From contig CALEDU010000111.1 in NCBI GenBank assembly GCA_937949455.1, positions 1 to 5,402 of the forward strand: a DNA stretch of 5,402 nt, written 5' to 3'. Made by a program: the position numbers and the translations under genes. Below are positions 1 through 5,402 of this stretch, one piece after another; within the stretch, counting starts at the first letter, position 1, and every line of letters begins with the position of its first letter. Below the pieces are notes generated by a model. It ran no database searches and was not told the DNA's origin. It saw only the letters and a list, made by a program, of their open reading frames with translations. The stretch is from an uncultured Tepidimonas sp. (GTDB lineage: Bacteria > Pseudomonadota > Gammaproteobacteria > Burkholderiales > Burkholderiaceae_C).

Positions 1-77
1 GCGTGCTGGCGCTGGGGCTGTCGGCAGCGCTGAATGGACCGATTCCGGACACCCGGTTCGGTGTCTTCCGCATGTGA
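1..77 (+). CDS. liuB: Methylcrotonoyl-CoA carboxylase beta (carboxyltransferase) subunit, C-terminal end only
   Basis: Only the last 24 complete codons are present; the gene enters from beyond the left edge, reading in the frame whose first full codon begins at base 3 and ending with TGA at 75-77. The tail reads ALNGPIPDTRFGVFRM. From memory, an NxPI..TRFGVFRM ending is the characteristic C-terminus of methylcrotonoyl-CoA carboxylase beta subunits and separates them from propionyl-CoA carboxylase beta subunits. The beta subunit transfers the carboxyl group from carboxybiotin on the alpha subunit to 3-methylcrotonyl-CoA in leucine degradation. The identity is supported by context: liuC follows 13 bases later and the alpha subunit two genes on. 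The rest of the protein, and therefore its integrity, cannot be judged here. Confidence 0.85.
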   Translation, partial: VLALGLSAALNGPIPDTRFGVFRM

Positions 78-80
78 GCC

Positions 81-87
81 AGGGGGG
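81..87 (+). promoter_or_regulatory. Ribosome binding site that fixes the liuC start
   Basis: A strong purine run, AGGGGGG, lies just upstream of the ATG at 91, with the AGGGG core five bases away. It lies in the 13-base gap after the liuB stop. It favours the ATG at 91 over the in-frame ATG at 34, which falls inside liuB coding sequence and would add 19 residues not typical of the family. Confidence 0.75.
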
Positions 88-90
88 ACT

Positions 91-870
91 ATGGAAAATT
101 TGACCGTTGCCGTCAGCGGCCACCGCGCCACCGTGACGCTGACGCGCCCCGAGCTGCGCAACGCCTTCAATGACGAAGTGATCGCTGAGTTGAGCGCGGC
201 CTTTACCGAATTGGGGGAGCGCGACGATGTACGGGCCATCGTGCTGGCCGCCGAAGGGCCGGCGTTTTGCGCCGGGGCGGACCTGAACTGGATGCGCCGC
301 ATGGCCGACTACAGCCGTGACGAGAATCTGGCCGACGCCGGCCGCCTGGCGGCGATGCTGCGCACGATTCACGAATGTCCCAAGCCCACGGTGGCCCGGG
401 TGCAGGGCGATGTGTATGCCGGCGGCATGGGGTTGGTGGCCGCGTGCGACATGGCGGTGGCGGTGGACACCGCAGGCTTTTGCCTGAGCGAGGTCAAGCT
501 CGGGCTGATTCCCGCCACCATCGGGCCGTATGTGGTGCGCGCCATGGGAATACGCGCGGCGCACCGGTATTTTCTGACGGCCGAGCGCTTTGACGCGGCC
601 GAGGCGCTGCGCATTGGCTTGGTGCACGAGGTGGTGTCGGCCGGCGCGCTGGATACCCGGGTGGACGCCATCGTGCACGCCCTGTGCAGCGCGGCCCCAG
701 CGGCGGTGGCTGCCGCCAAGCGATTGGTGCGCGATGTGGCCGGGGCCCCGCTGGACGATGCCCTGGTGGCCCGCACCGTCGAGGCCATCGCCGATATTCG
801 CGCCAGCGCCGAAGGGCGCGAGGGTGTCCAGTCCTTCCTGCACAAGCGCAAGCCCCAATGGCTGGCGTGA
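91..870 (+). CDS. liuC: 3-methylglutaconyl-CoA hydratase (enoyl-CoA hydratase/isomerase family)
   Basis: A 259-residue crotonase-fold protein, normal length for the family. It is expected to hydrate 3-methylglutaconyl-CoA to 3-hydroxy-3-methylglutaryl-CoA in the cytoplasm, the step between the carboxylase (liuB/liuD) and the lyase (liuE). Visible features are the N-terminal RPELRNAFN segment (residues 19-27), the CoA/oxyanion-hole loop FCAGADL (59-65), the second oxyanion segment YAGGMGLVAACD (109-120) and SEVKLGLIP (133-141). Glu134 aligns with the second catalytic glutamate of rat enoyl-CoA hydratase (Glu164), while the Glu144 position is Gly114. As I recall, the same Gly occurs in other bacterial LiuC proteins. 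The ATG at 91 is chosen for its strong Shine-Dalgarno sequence and because it begins right after liuB. The family name is certain; the exact substrate is inferred mainly from operon context, since related hydratases look similar. Confidence 0.92.
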   Translation: MENLTVAVSGHRATVTLTRPELRNAFNDEVIAELSAAFTELGERDDVRAIVLAAEGPAFCAGADLNWMRRMADYSRDENLADAGRLAAMLRTIHECPKPTVARVQGDVYAGGMGLVAACDMAVAVDTAGFCLSEVKLGLIPATIGPYVVRAMGIRAAHRYFLTAERFDAAEALRIGLVHEVVSAGALDTRVDAIVHALCSAAPAAVAAAKRLVRDVAGAPLDDALVARTVEAIADIRASAEGREGVQSFLHKRKPQWLA

Positions 871-885
871 TGGAGTCGCCCCCCC

Positions 886-2931
886 ATGTTCCACAAAATT
901 CTGATCGCCAACCGCGCAGAGATCGCCTGCCGCGTGGCCGCCACGGCGCGCCGGCTGGGCATCCGCACCGTCGCTGTGTACTCCGCGGCCGATGCGCTGT
1001 CGCGCCATGTCGCCGCCTGTGACGAGGCGGTGTGCGTCGGCGGTGCCGCACCCCAGGACAGCTATCTGCGTTGGGAGCGCATCATCGAGGCGGCGCGGGC
1101 CACCGGCGCGCAGGCCATCCACCCGGGCTACGGCTTCCTCAGCGAAAACGAAGGCTTTGCGCAAGCCTGCGCAGACGCGGGGCTGGTGTTCATCGGCCCG
1201 CCGCCGTCGGCCATTGCCGCCATGGGCCTGAAGGCGGAGTCCAAGCGCTTGATGGAAGCCGCCGGTGTGCCGCTGGTGCCGGGCTACCATGGCAAGGATC
1301 AGGATCCGCGCCTGCTCAAGGCCGAGGCGGACCGCATCGGCTACCCGGTGTTGATCAAGGCCAGCGCAGGCGGCGGCGGCAAGGGCATGCGGCGAGTGGA
1401 CGCACCCGAGGGCTTCGACGAGGCCCTGGCCTCGTGCCAGCGCGAGGCGCTCAACAGCTTTGGCGACGCGGCGGTGCTCATCGAAAAATACGTGCAGCGC
1501 CCGCGCCACATCGAAATCCAGGTGTTTGCCGATGCGCATGGCAACGCGGTCTACCTGTTCGAGCGCGATTGCTCGGTGCAGCGCCGCCACCAGAAGGTGC
1601 TGGAGGAAGCCCCCGCCCCCGGCATGCCGCCGGAGCTGCGCGAGCGCATGGGGCTGGCCGCTGTCGCGGCCGCGCGCGCGGTCGGCTATGTGGGGGCGGG
1701 GACGGTGGAGTTCATCGTCGAGCAGCCGCTGGGGTACGAGCACCCCGAGGCGATGCGCTTTTACTTCATGGAAATGAACACCCGGCTGCAGGTCGAGCAT
1801 CCGGTCACCGAGGCCATTACCGGAGTGGACCTGGTCGAATGGCAGTTGCGCGTGGCGGCTGGTGAGCCCTTGCCCTTGACCCAGCGCGACCTGCGCCTGC
1901 AGGGCCATGCGATCGAGGCGCGTATCTGCGCCGAAAACCCGGACAACCAGTTCCTGCCCGCCACGGGCCGACTGAGTGTGTACCGCAAGCCGGCGTGCAG
2001 CGCCTTTGCCGTGTCGGATGTGCGCATCGACGACGGTGTGGGCGAGGGCGACACCATCAGTCCGCACTACGACTCCATGATCGCCAAGCTGATCGTACGC
2101 GGCGACACGCGCGCGCAGGCACTGGCGCGGCTGGACCAGGCGCTGGCGCAGTTGCACATCGTGGGCGTGGCCAACAATGTGGCGTTTTTGCGCCATGTGG
2201 TGCGCAGCGCATCGTTTGCACAGGCGCGGCTGGATACGGCGCTCATCGAGCGCGAGGCCGCCGTCCTCTTTGGCCAACAGCCGGTGCCGCTGACGGCGGC
2301 GGTGGCAATTGCGGTGGCCCACACCCTGGCCACCGACGCGCAAGCCGCCCGGCAGGCGAGCGCCGACGGGCACGACCCCTGGAGCGCGCGCGACGGTTAT
2401 GCCAGCCATGGCGAGCGCAGCCGGCGCTTCGCCTTCCAGTGGGGCGAGGACACCGTGCCGGCACGCCTGACCTGGTGCCGCGACGGTACCCGTTGGCTGG
2501 TCGTGGGTGAGGGCGAGGCCGCCACTGCCGGTGCGCTGGCGTGGCGCGCCGCGCCCGGGGGTGACTGGGCCCTGGGGGTGTCGTTTGCCGGGCAAGACTG
2601 GCGCGCTGCCGTCTATGCCCAGGGGGAGCGGCTGCATCTGTTCACCCCCCAGGGCGCGGCCGCCATTGTCGAAGTGGACCTGCTGGCCCACGCCGGTGAC
2701 GCAGCCGCCGAAGGCGGGGGACTGACCGCACCCATGCCGGGCAAAGTCGTGGCCTTTCTGGTGCAGACCGGCGATGCGGTCAAAAAGGGGCAGCCGCTGG
2801 CCGTGCTCGAGGCGATGAAGATGGAGCACACCATCGCCGCCCCGGCCGATGGCACCGTCGCCGAGCTGCTGTATGCGCCTGGCGATCAGGTGGCCGAAGG
2901 AGCCGAGTTGTTGCGTCTGGCCAGCGCCTGA
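886..2931 (+). CDS. liuD: Methylcrotonoyl-CoA carboxylase alpha subunit (biotin carboxylase plus biotin carrier)
   Basis: A 681-residue biotin-dependent carboxylase subunit, full length for MCC alpha. It uses ATP and bicarbonate to carboxylate its own biotin, then hands the carboxyl group to LiuB. Domain order: biotin carboxylase N-domain (about 1-113, opening KILIANRAEIACRV), ATP-grasp domain (about 114-315), biotin carboxylase C-domain (about 335-442), a poorly conserved region for subunit contact (about 465-600), and a biotinyl domain (about 610-680). Residues matching E. coli biotin carboxylase include Lys116, Lys158, the glycine loop GGGGKGMR (162-169), His208, Glu275, and Glu296, Asn298 and Arg300 in EMNTRLQVEHPVTE. 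The biotin-accepting lysine is Lys645 in EAMKMEH, 36 residues from the end, as expected. The ATG at 886 has GGAG ten bases upstream and lies 15 bases after liuC. Propionyl-CoA or geranyl-CoA carboxylase alpha subunits share this layout; the neighbouring leucine genes make MCC by far the best call. Confidence 0.96.
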   Translation: MFHKILIANRAEIACRVAATARRLGIRTVAVYSAADALSRHVAACDEAVCVGGAAPQDSYLRWERIIEAARATGAQAIHPGYGFLSENEGFAQACADAGLVFIGPPPSAIAAMGLKAESKRLMEAAGVPLVPGYHGKDQDPRLLKAEADRIGYPVLIKASAGGGGKGMRRVDAPEGFDEALASCQREALNSFGDAAVLIEKYVQRPRHIEIQVFADAHGNAVYLFERDCSVQRRHQKVLEEAPAPGMPPELRERMGLAAVAAARAVGYVGAGTVEFIVEQPLGYEHPEAMRFYFMEMNTRLQVEHPVTEAITGVDLVEWQLRVAAGEPLPLTQRDLRLQGHAIEARICAENPDNQFLPATGRLSVYRKPACSAFAVSDVRIDDGVGEGDTISPHYDSMIAKLIVRGDTRAQALARLDQALAQLHIVGVANNVAFLRHVVRSASFAQARLDTALIEREAAVLFGQQPVPLTAAVAIAVAHTLATDAQAARQASADGHDPWSARDGYASHGERSRRFAFQWGEDTVPARLTWCRDGTRWLVVGEGEAATAGALAWRAAPGGDWALGVSFAGQDWRAAVYAQGERLHLFTPQGAAAIVEVDLLAHAGDAAAEGGGLTAPMPGKVVAFLVQTGDAVKKGQPLAVLEAMKMEHTIAAPADGTVAELLYAPGDQVAEGAELLRLASA

Positions 2932-2955
2932 TGCAGTGCGGTCATGCAAGGATCC

Positions 2956-2959
2956 AGGA
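2956..2959 (+). promoter_or_regulatory. Ribosome binding site that fixes the liuE start
   Basis: AGGA lies seven bases before the ATG at 2967, in the 35-base gap after liuD. An in-frame ATG at 2931 overlaps the liuD stop as TGATG, but it has no Shine-Dalgarno sequence at a suitable distance. It would add 12 residues that do not resemble the family N-terminus. Confidence 0.6.
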
Positions 2960-2966
2960 CTCTGCC

Positions 2967-3884
2967 ATGAGCACAGCGAACTACCCTTCCCGTGCCCGAC
3001 TCATCGACGTCGGCCCGCGCGACGGCCTACAAAACGAAAAACAGCCCGTGCCCACGGCGGTCAAAATCGAACTCGTGCACCGGCTGCAGGCCGCGGGCCT
3101 GCGCGAGATCGAAGTCACCAGCTACGTCAGCCCCAAATGGGTGCCGCAGATGGCCGACAACCACGCCGTCATGGCCGGCATCGCCCGCCAGCCGGGCGTG
3201 CGCTACTCCGTGCTCACGCCCAACCTCAAGGGCTTCGAGGCGGCGCTGGCCGACCAGCCGGACGAGATCGTGGTCTTTGGCGCGGCCAGCGAGGCTTTCA
3301 GCCAGAAAAACATCAACTGCAGCATTGCCGAGAGCATCGATCGCTTTGCGCCGGTGGTGGCAGCGGCGCGCAAGGCTGGCATTGCCGTGCGCGGTGCCAT
3401 GAGCTGCGCCGTGGGCTGCCCCTACGAGGGCGAGATCGCGCCCGAGCGCGTGGGCATGCTGGCCAAGAGGATGAAGGATATCGGGGTGCAGCGCGTGGAC
3501 GTGGCCGACACCATCGGCGTGGGCACGCCGCTGAAAGTGCAGCGCGCCATCGAGGCGACGCTGGCGCACTACGACATCGACCACATCAGCGGCCACTTCC
3601 ACGACACCTATGGGCAGGCGTTGAGCAACACGCTGGCCGCGCTGCAGATGGGCGTGTGGAACTTCCAATCCTCGGTCGCGGGGCTGGGGGGCTGCCCCTA
3701 TGCCAAAGGCGCGACCGGAAATGTGGCCACCGAGGACGTGGTGTATCTGCTGCACGGCCTGGGCATTGACACCGGCATCGATCTGCAGGCACTGGCCGAC
3801 ACCGGTGCCTGGATCAGCGCACGGCTAGGGCGCTCGACTGGCTCGCGCGCGGGGCATGCGCTGCGGGCGCGGCGCACTGCCTGA
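2967..3884 (+). CDS. liuE: Hydroxymethylglutaryl-CoA lyase
   Basis: A 305-residue TIM-barrel lyase of the HMGL-like family that cleaves 3-hydroxy-3-methylglutaryl-CoA to acetyl-CoA and acetoacetate, the last step of leucine breakdown. All known active-site residues of the human enzyme are present at a constant offset of 23: Arg18 and Asp19 in GPRDGLQNE, Glu49 in REIEVTSY, the metal ligands His210 and His212 in GHFHDT, the catalytic cysteine Cys243 in the signature SVAGLGGCPYAKGATGN, and Asn252. A divalent cation (Mg or Mn) is expected. Unlike the human enzyme it has no targeting sequence, and it should be cytoplasmic. The family signature separates it from homocitrate or isopropylmalate synthases. 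The start at 2967 follows an AGGA ribosome binding site; an ATG at 2931 overlapping the liuD stop is a less likely alternative. It lies 35 bases after liuD in the same operon. Confidence 0.96.
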   Translation: MSTANYPSRARLIDVGPRDGLQNEKQPVPTAVKIELVHRLQAAGLREIEVTSYVSPKWVPQMADNHAVMAGIARQPGVRYSVLTPNLKGFEAALADQPDEIVVFGAASEAFSQKNINCSIAESIDRFAPVVAAARKAGIAVRGAMSCAVGCPYEGEIAPERVGMLAKRMKDIGVQRVDVADTIGVGTPLKVQRAIEATLAHYDIDHISGHFHDTYGQALSNTLAALQMGVWNFQSSVAGLGGCPYAKGATGNVATEDVVYLLHGLGIDTGIDLQALADTGAWISARLGRSTGSRAGHALRARRTA

Positions 3885-3923
3885 GAGTGTGCGCGGCATC
3901 GCATCGCACGTTAAGATTTCGCC

Positions 3924-4166
3924 ATGTCAATCGATCCAGCCGCACGCCGGCACCTTTCGCTGGTCGAAGCCTTGCGCCGCCAGCCGCCCGGCGCGCCGGT
4001 GCCCTCACCGTGTGTGGGCGTTTGCCGCATGGACGAGTCCAGTGGTTTGTGCGCCGGTTGTTGGCGCACGCTCGACGAGATCGCCATCTGGGGCCGCAGC
4101 GACGACACTGCCCGCCGCCGCATTTGGCAGGCGGTGGAAGCACGGCAGTCGGCGGCTCTGCGCTGA
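3924..4166 (+). CDS. Small four-cysteine DUF1289 family protein (predicted Fe-S protein)
   Basis: An 80-residue protein recognised as DUF1289 (Pfam PF06945; grouped in COG3313 as a predicted Fe-S protein, YdhL-like). The core begins SPCVGVCRMD (residues 28-37) and continues GLCAGCWRTLDEIAIW (41-56). The four cysteines, 30, 34, 43 and 46, are spaced C-x3-C-x8-C-x2-C, which suggests metal or cluster binding; that is inference and the family has no established function. It then has a charged helix-like stretch with an arginine run (R64-R66). There is no signal peptide or membrane segment. The ATG at 3924 has only a weak purine-rich stretch (TAAGA) upstream. The gene starts 39 bases after the liuE stop on the same strand, so it may be read from the liu transcript. 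No convincing promoter is visible in the gap, but none can be excluded. Confidence 0.85.
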   Translation: MSIDPAARRHLSLVEALRRQPPGAPVPSPCVGVCRMDESSGLCAGCWRTLDEIAIWGRSDDTARRRIWQAVEARQSAALR

Positions 4167-4194
4167 TCCGCGACGCCGTTCAGTCTGGGCGGGC

Positions 4195-4839
4195 TCACGC
4201 CAAACGCCAGCGGCGCTCGGCGGCGAGCACCGCATTCGGGTAGGCCGAGCGGCCGCGGCTGCCGTTGTAGCGCCCCAGCGCCAAAAAAAGGTCTCCGCGT
4301 TCCCGGTCGAGGTAATGGCGCAGGATCACGCAGCCATAACGCAGATTGGTTTGCAGATGAAAAAGTTTGTCGGGATCCCCGTCGCCGATGACCCGGGTCC
4401 AGAACGGCATCACCTGCATGTAGCCCCGCGCCCCGGCGCGCGAGATGGCGTATTTTCGAAAAGCGCTTTCGACTTCGATCAGCCCCAGCACCAGCGCCGT
4501 ACCCAGCCCGGCGCGCTTGCTTTCGTACCAGACGGTCTGCAAAAAATCGAGGCGCGCCCGCAGCTCCGGTTTGCGGTGGCGCAACTGCCAACTCGCCCGG
4601 CTCAACCAGCGCAGATAGGCCAGCCGCTCCTCGGTCGTCGAAAACTCCAATTCCGGCGGGTCGAGCCGCTCGATGGCCGCCCGCAGCGCATGGCGCACGG
4701 CGTCCGACAGCGGCTCCTCGATCTGTGCCCCAGCCCAGGCCGGCCCGGCGACTGCCCAGCCAAGCGCCGGCACCACGCACCCCGCCAAGCGTCCCAGACA
4801 GCGGCGCCGGTCCAGCGCAGGCCCGCGGGCCGGGTCCAT
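4195..4839 (-). CDS. Exported lytic transglycosylase, SLT family
   Basis: A 214-residue periplasmic peptidoglycan-cleaving enzyme of the soluble lytic transglycosylase type (goose-lysozyme-like fold). Residues 1-36 form a signal peptide: an arginine-rich start (DRRRCLGR, 10-17, Tat-like), a hydrophobic stretch (20-34) and a probable cleavage after AWA at 36. The catalytic domain (about 97-205) has the expected motifs: catalytic Glu124 in GLIEVESAF, GYMQVMPFW (139-147, the G-[LY]-MQ-[VI]-MP motif), a helix NLRYGCVILRHYL (165-177) and GRYNGS (189-194), which replaces the common AYNAG. A start at 4839 is preferred. That ATG is two bases after the proS stop, and the GGGGTGA overlapping that stop serves as its Shine-Dalgarno sequence. 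An in-frame GTG-type start at 4869 would add 10 residues inside proS. It probably shares a transcript with proS and may depend on it for translation. The enzyme class is clear; the subfamily name is not assigned. Confidence 0.92.
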   Translation of the reverse strand: MDPARGPALDRRRCLGRLAGCVVPALGWAVAGPAWAGAQIEEPLSDAVRHALRAAIERLDPPELEFSTTEERLAYLRWLSRASWQLRHRKPELRARLDFLQTVWYESKRAGLGTALVLGLIEVESAFRKYAISRAGARGYMQVMPFWTRVIGDGDPDKLFHLQTNLRYGCVILRHYLDRERGDLFLALGRYNGSRGRSAYPNAVLAAERRWRLA

Positions 4840-4841
4840 GA

Positions 4842-4848
4842 TCACCCC
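4842..4848 (-). promoter_or_regulatory. Ribosome binding site of the transglycosylase gene, overlapping the proS stop codon
   Basis: On the minus strand the sequence reads GGGGTGATCATG: the proS TGA (4844-4842) is part of the purine-rich GGGGTGA, then two bases, then the ATG at 4839. Ribosomes finishing proS would stop on top of this site, an arrangement typical of translational coupling. Confidence 0.6.
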
Positions 4849-5402
4849 ACGATACGCTCGCGCAACCACTCCACGATATGGGCCAGTGGCACGGGTGTGG
4901 CCGCAGTGTCGCGTCGGTGCTGGTATTCGACCAGACCATCCTTGAGCCCACGCTCGCCCAGGGTGACGCGGTGCGGCACGCCAATCAGCTCCCAGTCGGC
5001 GAACATAGCGCCGGGCCGCTCGCCGCGGTCGTCCAGGATCACGTCCACGCCCAGCGCCAGCAGGTCGCGGTGCAATTGCTCGGCCGCCTGGGCCACCGAC
5101 TCGCTGCGGTCCATGCCAATCGGGCAGATCACCACGGTAAACGGCGCGATGGCATCCGGCCAGATGATGCCGCGCTCGTCGTGGTTCTGCTCAATGGCCG
5201 CCGCCGGCAGGCGCGTGATGCCAATGCCGTAACAGCCCATCTCGAACGGCTTGGGTTTGCCATCCTCATCAAGGAAGGTGGCATTCATCGCCCGGCTGTA
5301 CTTGGTGCCCAGGTAGAACACATGCCCCACCTCGATGCCGCGCTCGATCGCCAGCACGCCTTTGCCGTCCGGCGAGGGGTCGCCAGCCACCACGTTGCGC
5401 AG
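4842..5402 (-). CDS. proS: Prolyl-tRNA synthetase, C-terminal part
   Basis: The last 186 residues of ProRS; the frame is open to the right edge (its first codons in the window read LRNVVAGDP), so the N-terminal two thirds lie outside. The enzyme charges tRNA-Pro with proline in the cytoplasm. In window numbering, residues 20-36 ([17 protein letters not shown]) return from the editing insertion to the catalytic core. GCYGIGITR (56-64) is class II motif 3 with its ATP-contacting arginine (Arg64), and about 87-183 is the anticodon-binding domain ([13 protein letters not shown], later [19 protein letters not shown]). The C-terminus ends directly after this domain (WLRERIVG), as in the bacterial-type enzyme and without the extra zinc-binding tail of the archaeal/eukaryotic type. 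The stop is two bases before the transglycosylase start. Apparent starts inside the window, such as the GTG at 5393, are internal codons. Confidence 0.97.
   Translation of the reverse strand: MRNVVAGDPSPDGKGVLAIERGIEVGHVFYLGTKYSRAMNATFLDEDGKPKPFEMGCYGIGITRLPAAAIEQNHDERGIIWPDAIAPFTVVICPIGMDRSESVAQAAEQLHRDLLALGVDVILDDRGERPGAMFADWELIGVPHRVTLGERGLKDGLVEYQHRRDTAATPVPLAHIVEWLRERIVG

Noticed and set aside
34..90. Earlier in-frame ATG for liuC at position 34
   Set aside because: It lies inside the liuB coding sequence without a ribosome binding site. The ATG at 91 has a strong one and matches the usual family length.
3027..3755. A 242-codon open frame antisense to liuE
   Set aside because: It lies wholly within liuE, which has a complete active site. 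The translation is His/Arg/Gly/Val-rich, as expected from the reverse complement of a high-GC3 gene, with no family resemblance.
3896..3910. Short tandem-like GCATC GCATC GCAC after liuE
   Set aside because: Two and a half copies of a five-base unit in a short gap; too little to be a meaningful repeat or binding site.
3889..3917. Possible promoter before the DUF1289 gene (TAAGAT as a -10 element at 3912-3917)
   Set aside because: The element matches only four of six consensus positions, and no -35-like hexamer lies about 17 bases upstream (the sequence there is GC-rich). Not reported as a feature.
4188..4201. Short inverted repeat GGCG/CGCC between the convergent genes as a terminator
   Set aside because: The stem has only four pairs and there is no T run on either side; such repeats are frequent by chance in sequence this GC-rich.
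3911..4984. A 357-codon minus-strand frame overlapping the transglycosylase and the end of proS
   Set aside because: It is in a different frame from both real minus-strand genes and also runs across the DUF1289 gene. No motifs are present; it is a shadow frame.
3856..5232. A 458-codon open frame on the plus strand through the DUF1289 gene and antisense to the transglycosylase and proS
   Set aside because: It is a by-product of high GC. The opposite strand carries two proteins with clear catalytic motifs, this translation is Arg/Pro/Ala-rich without any recognisable domain, and its start lies inside liuE in another frame.

Overview
The window is a GC-rich, gene-dense bacterial chromosome segment (by eye about two thirds G+C, with strong G/C preference at third codon positions). 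It carries the 3' half of a leucine/isovalerate catabolism (liu) operon facing a housekeeping pair on the other strand. Protein wording and gene arrangement, in particular a lytic transglycosylase directly behind proS, point to a betaproteobacterium, probably order Burkholderiales. That placement is inference from remembered family sequences, not a computed phylogeny.

Plus strand, 1-3884: the last codons of the methylcrotonoyl-CoA carboxylase carboxyltransferase (beta) subunit (liuB), then liuC (methylglutaconyl-CoA hydratase, enoyl-CoA hydratase fold), liuD (methylcrotonoyl-CoA carboxylase alpha subunit, with biotin carboxylase and biotin carrier domains) and liuE (hydroxymethylglutaryl-CoA lyase). 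The gaps are 13, 15 and 35 bases, so this is almost certainly one transcript. The order B-C-D-E follows the chemistry. LiuB and LiuD carboxylate 3-methylcrotonyl-CoA, LiuC hydrates 3-methylglutaconyl-CoA to HMG-CoA, and LiuE cleaves HMG-CoA to acetyl-CoA and acetoacetate. The usual first genes (regulator liuR and isovaleryl-CoA dehydrogenase liuA) would lie upstream, outside the window.

Plus strand, 3924-4166: a small four-cysteine DUF1289 protein, 39 bases after liuE, possibly the last gene of the same transcript.

Minus strand, 5402-4195: the C-terminal third of prolyl-tRNA synthetase (proS), followed after two bases by a small exported lytic transglycosylase. This pair runs convergently towards the liu operon. 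The convergent stop codons are only 28 bases apart, with no recognisable terminator between them.

There is no gap longer than 40 bases. No RNA gene, insertion sequence, CRISPR array, integration site or clear promoter was seen. This is an ordinary core-genome region; the findings are modest points of detail and no new biological system is claimed.
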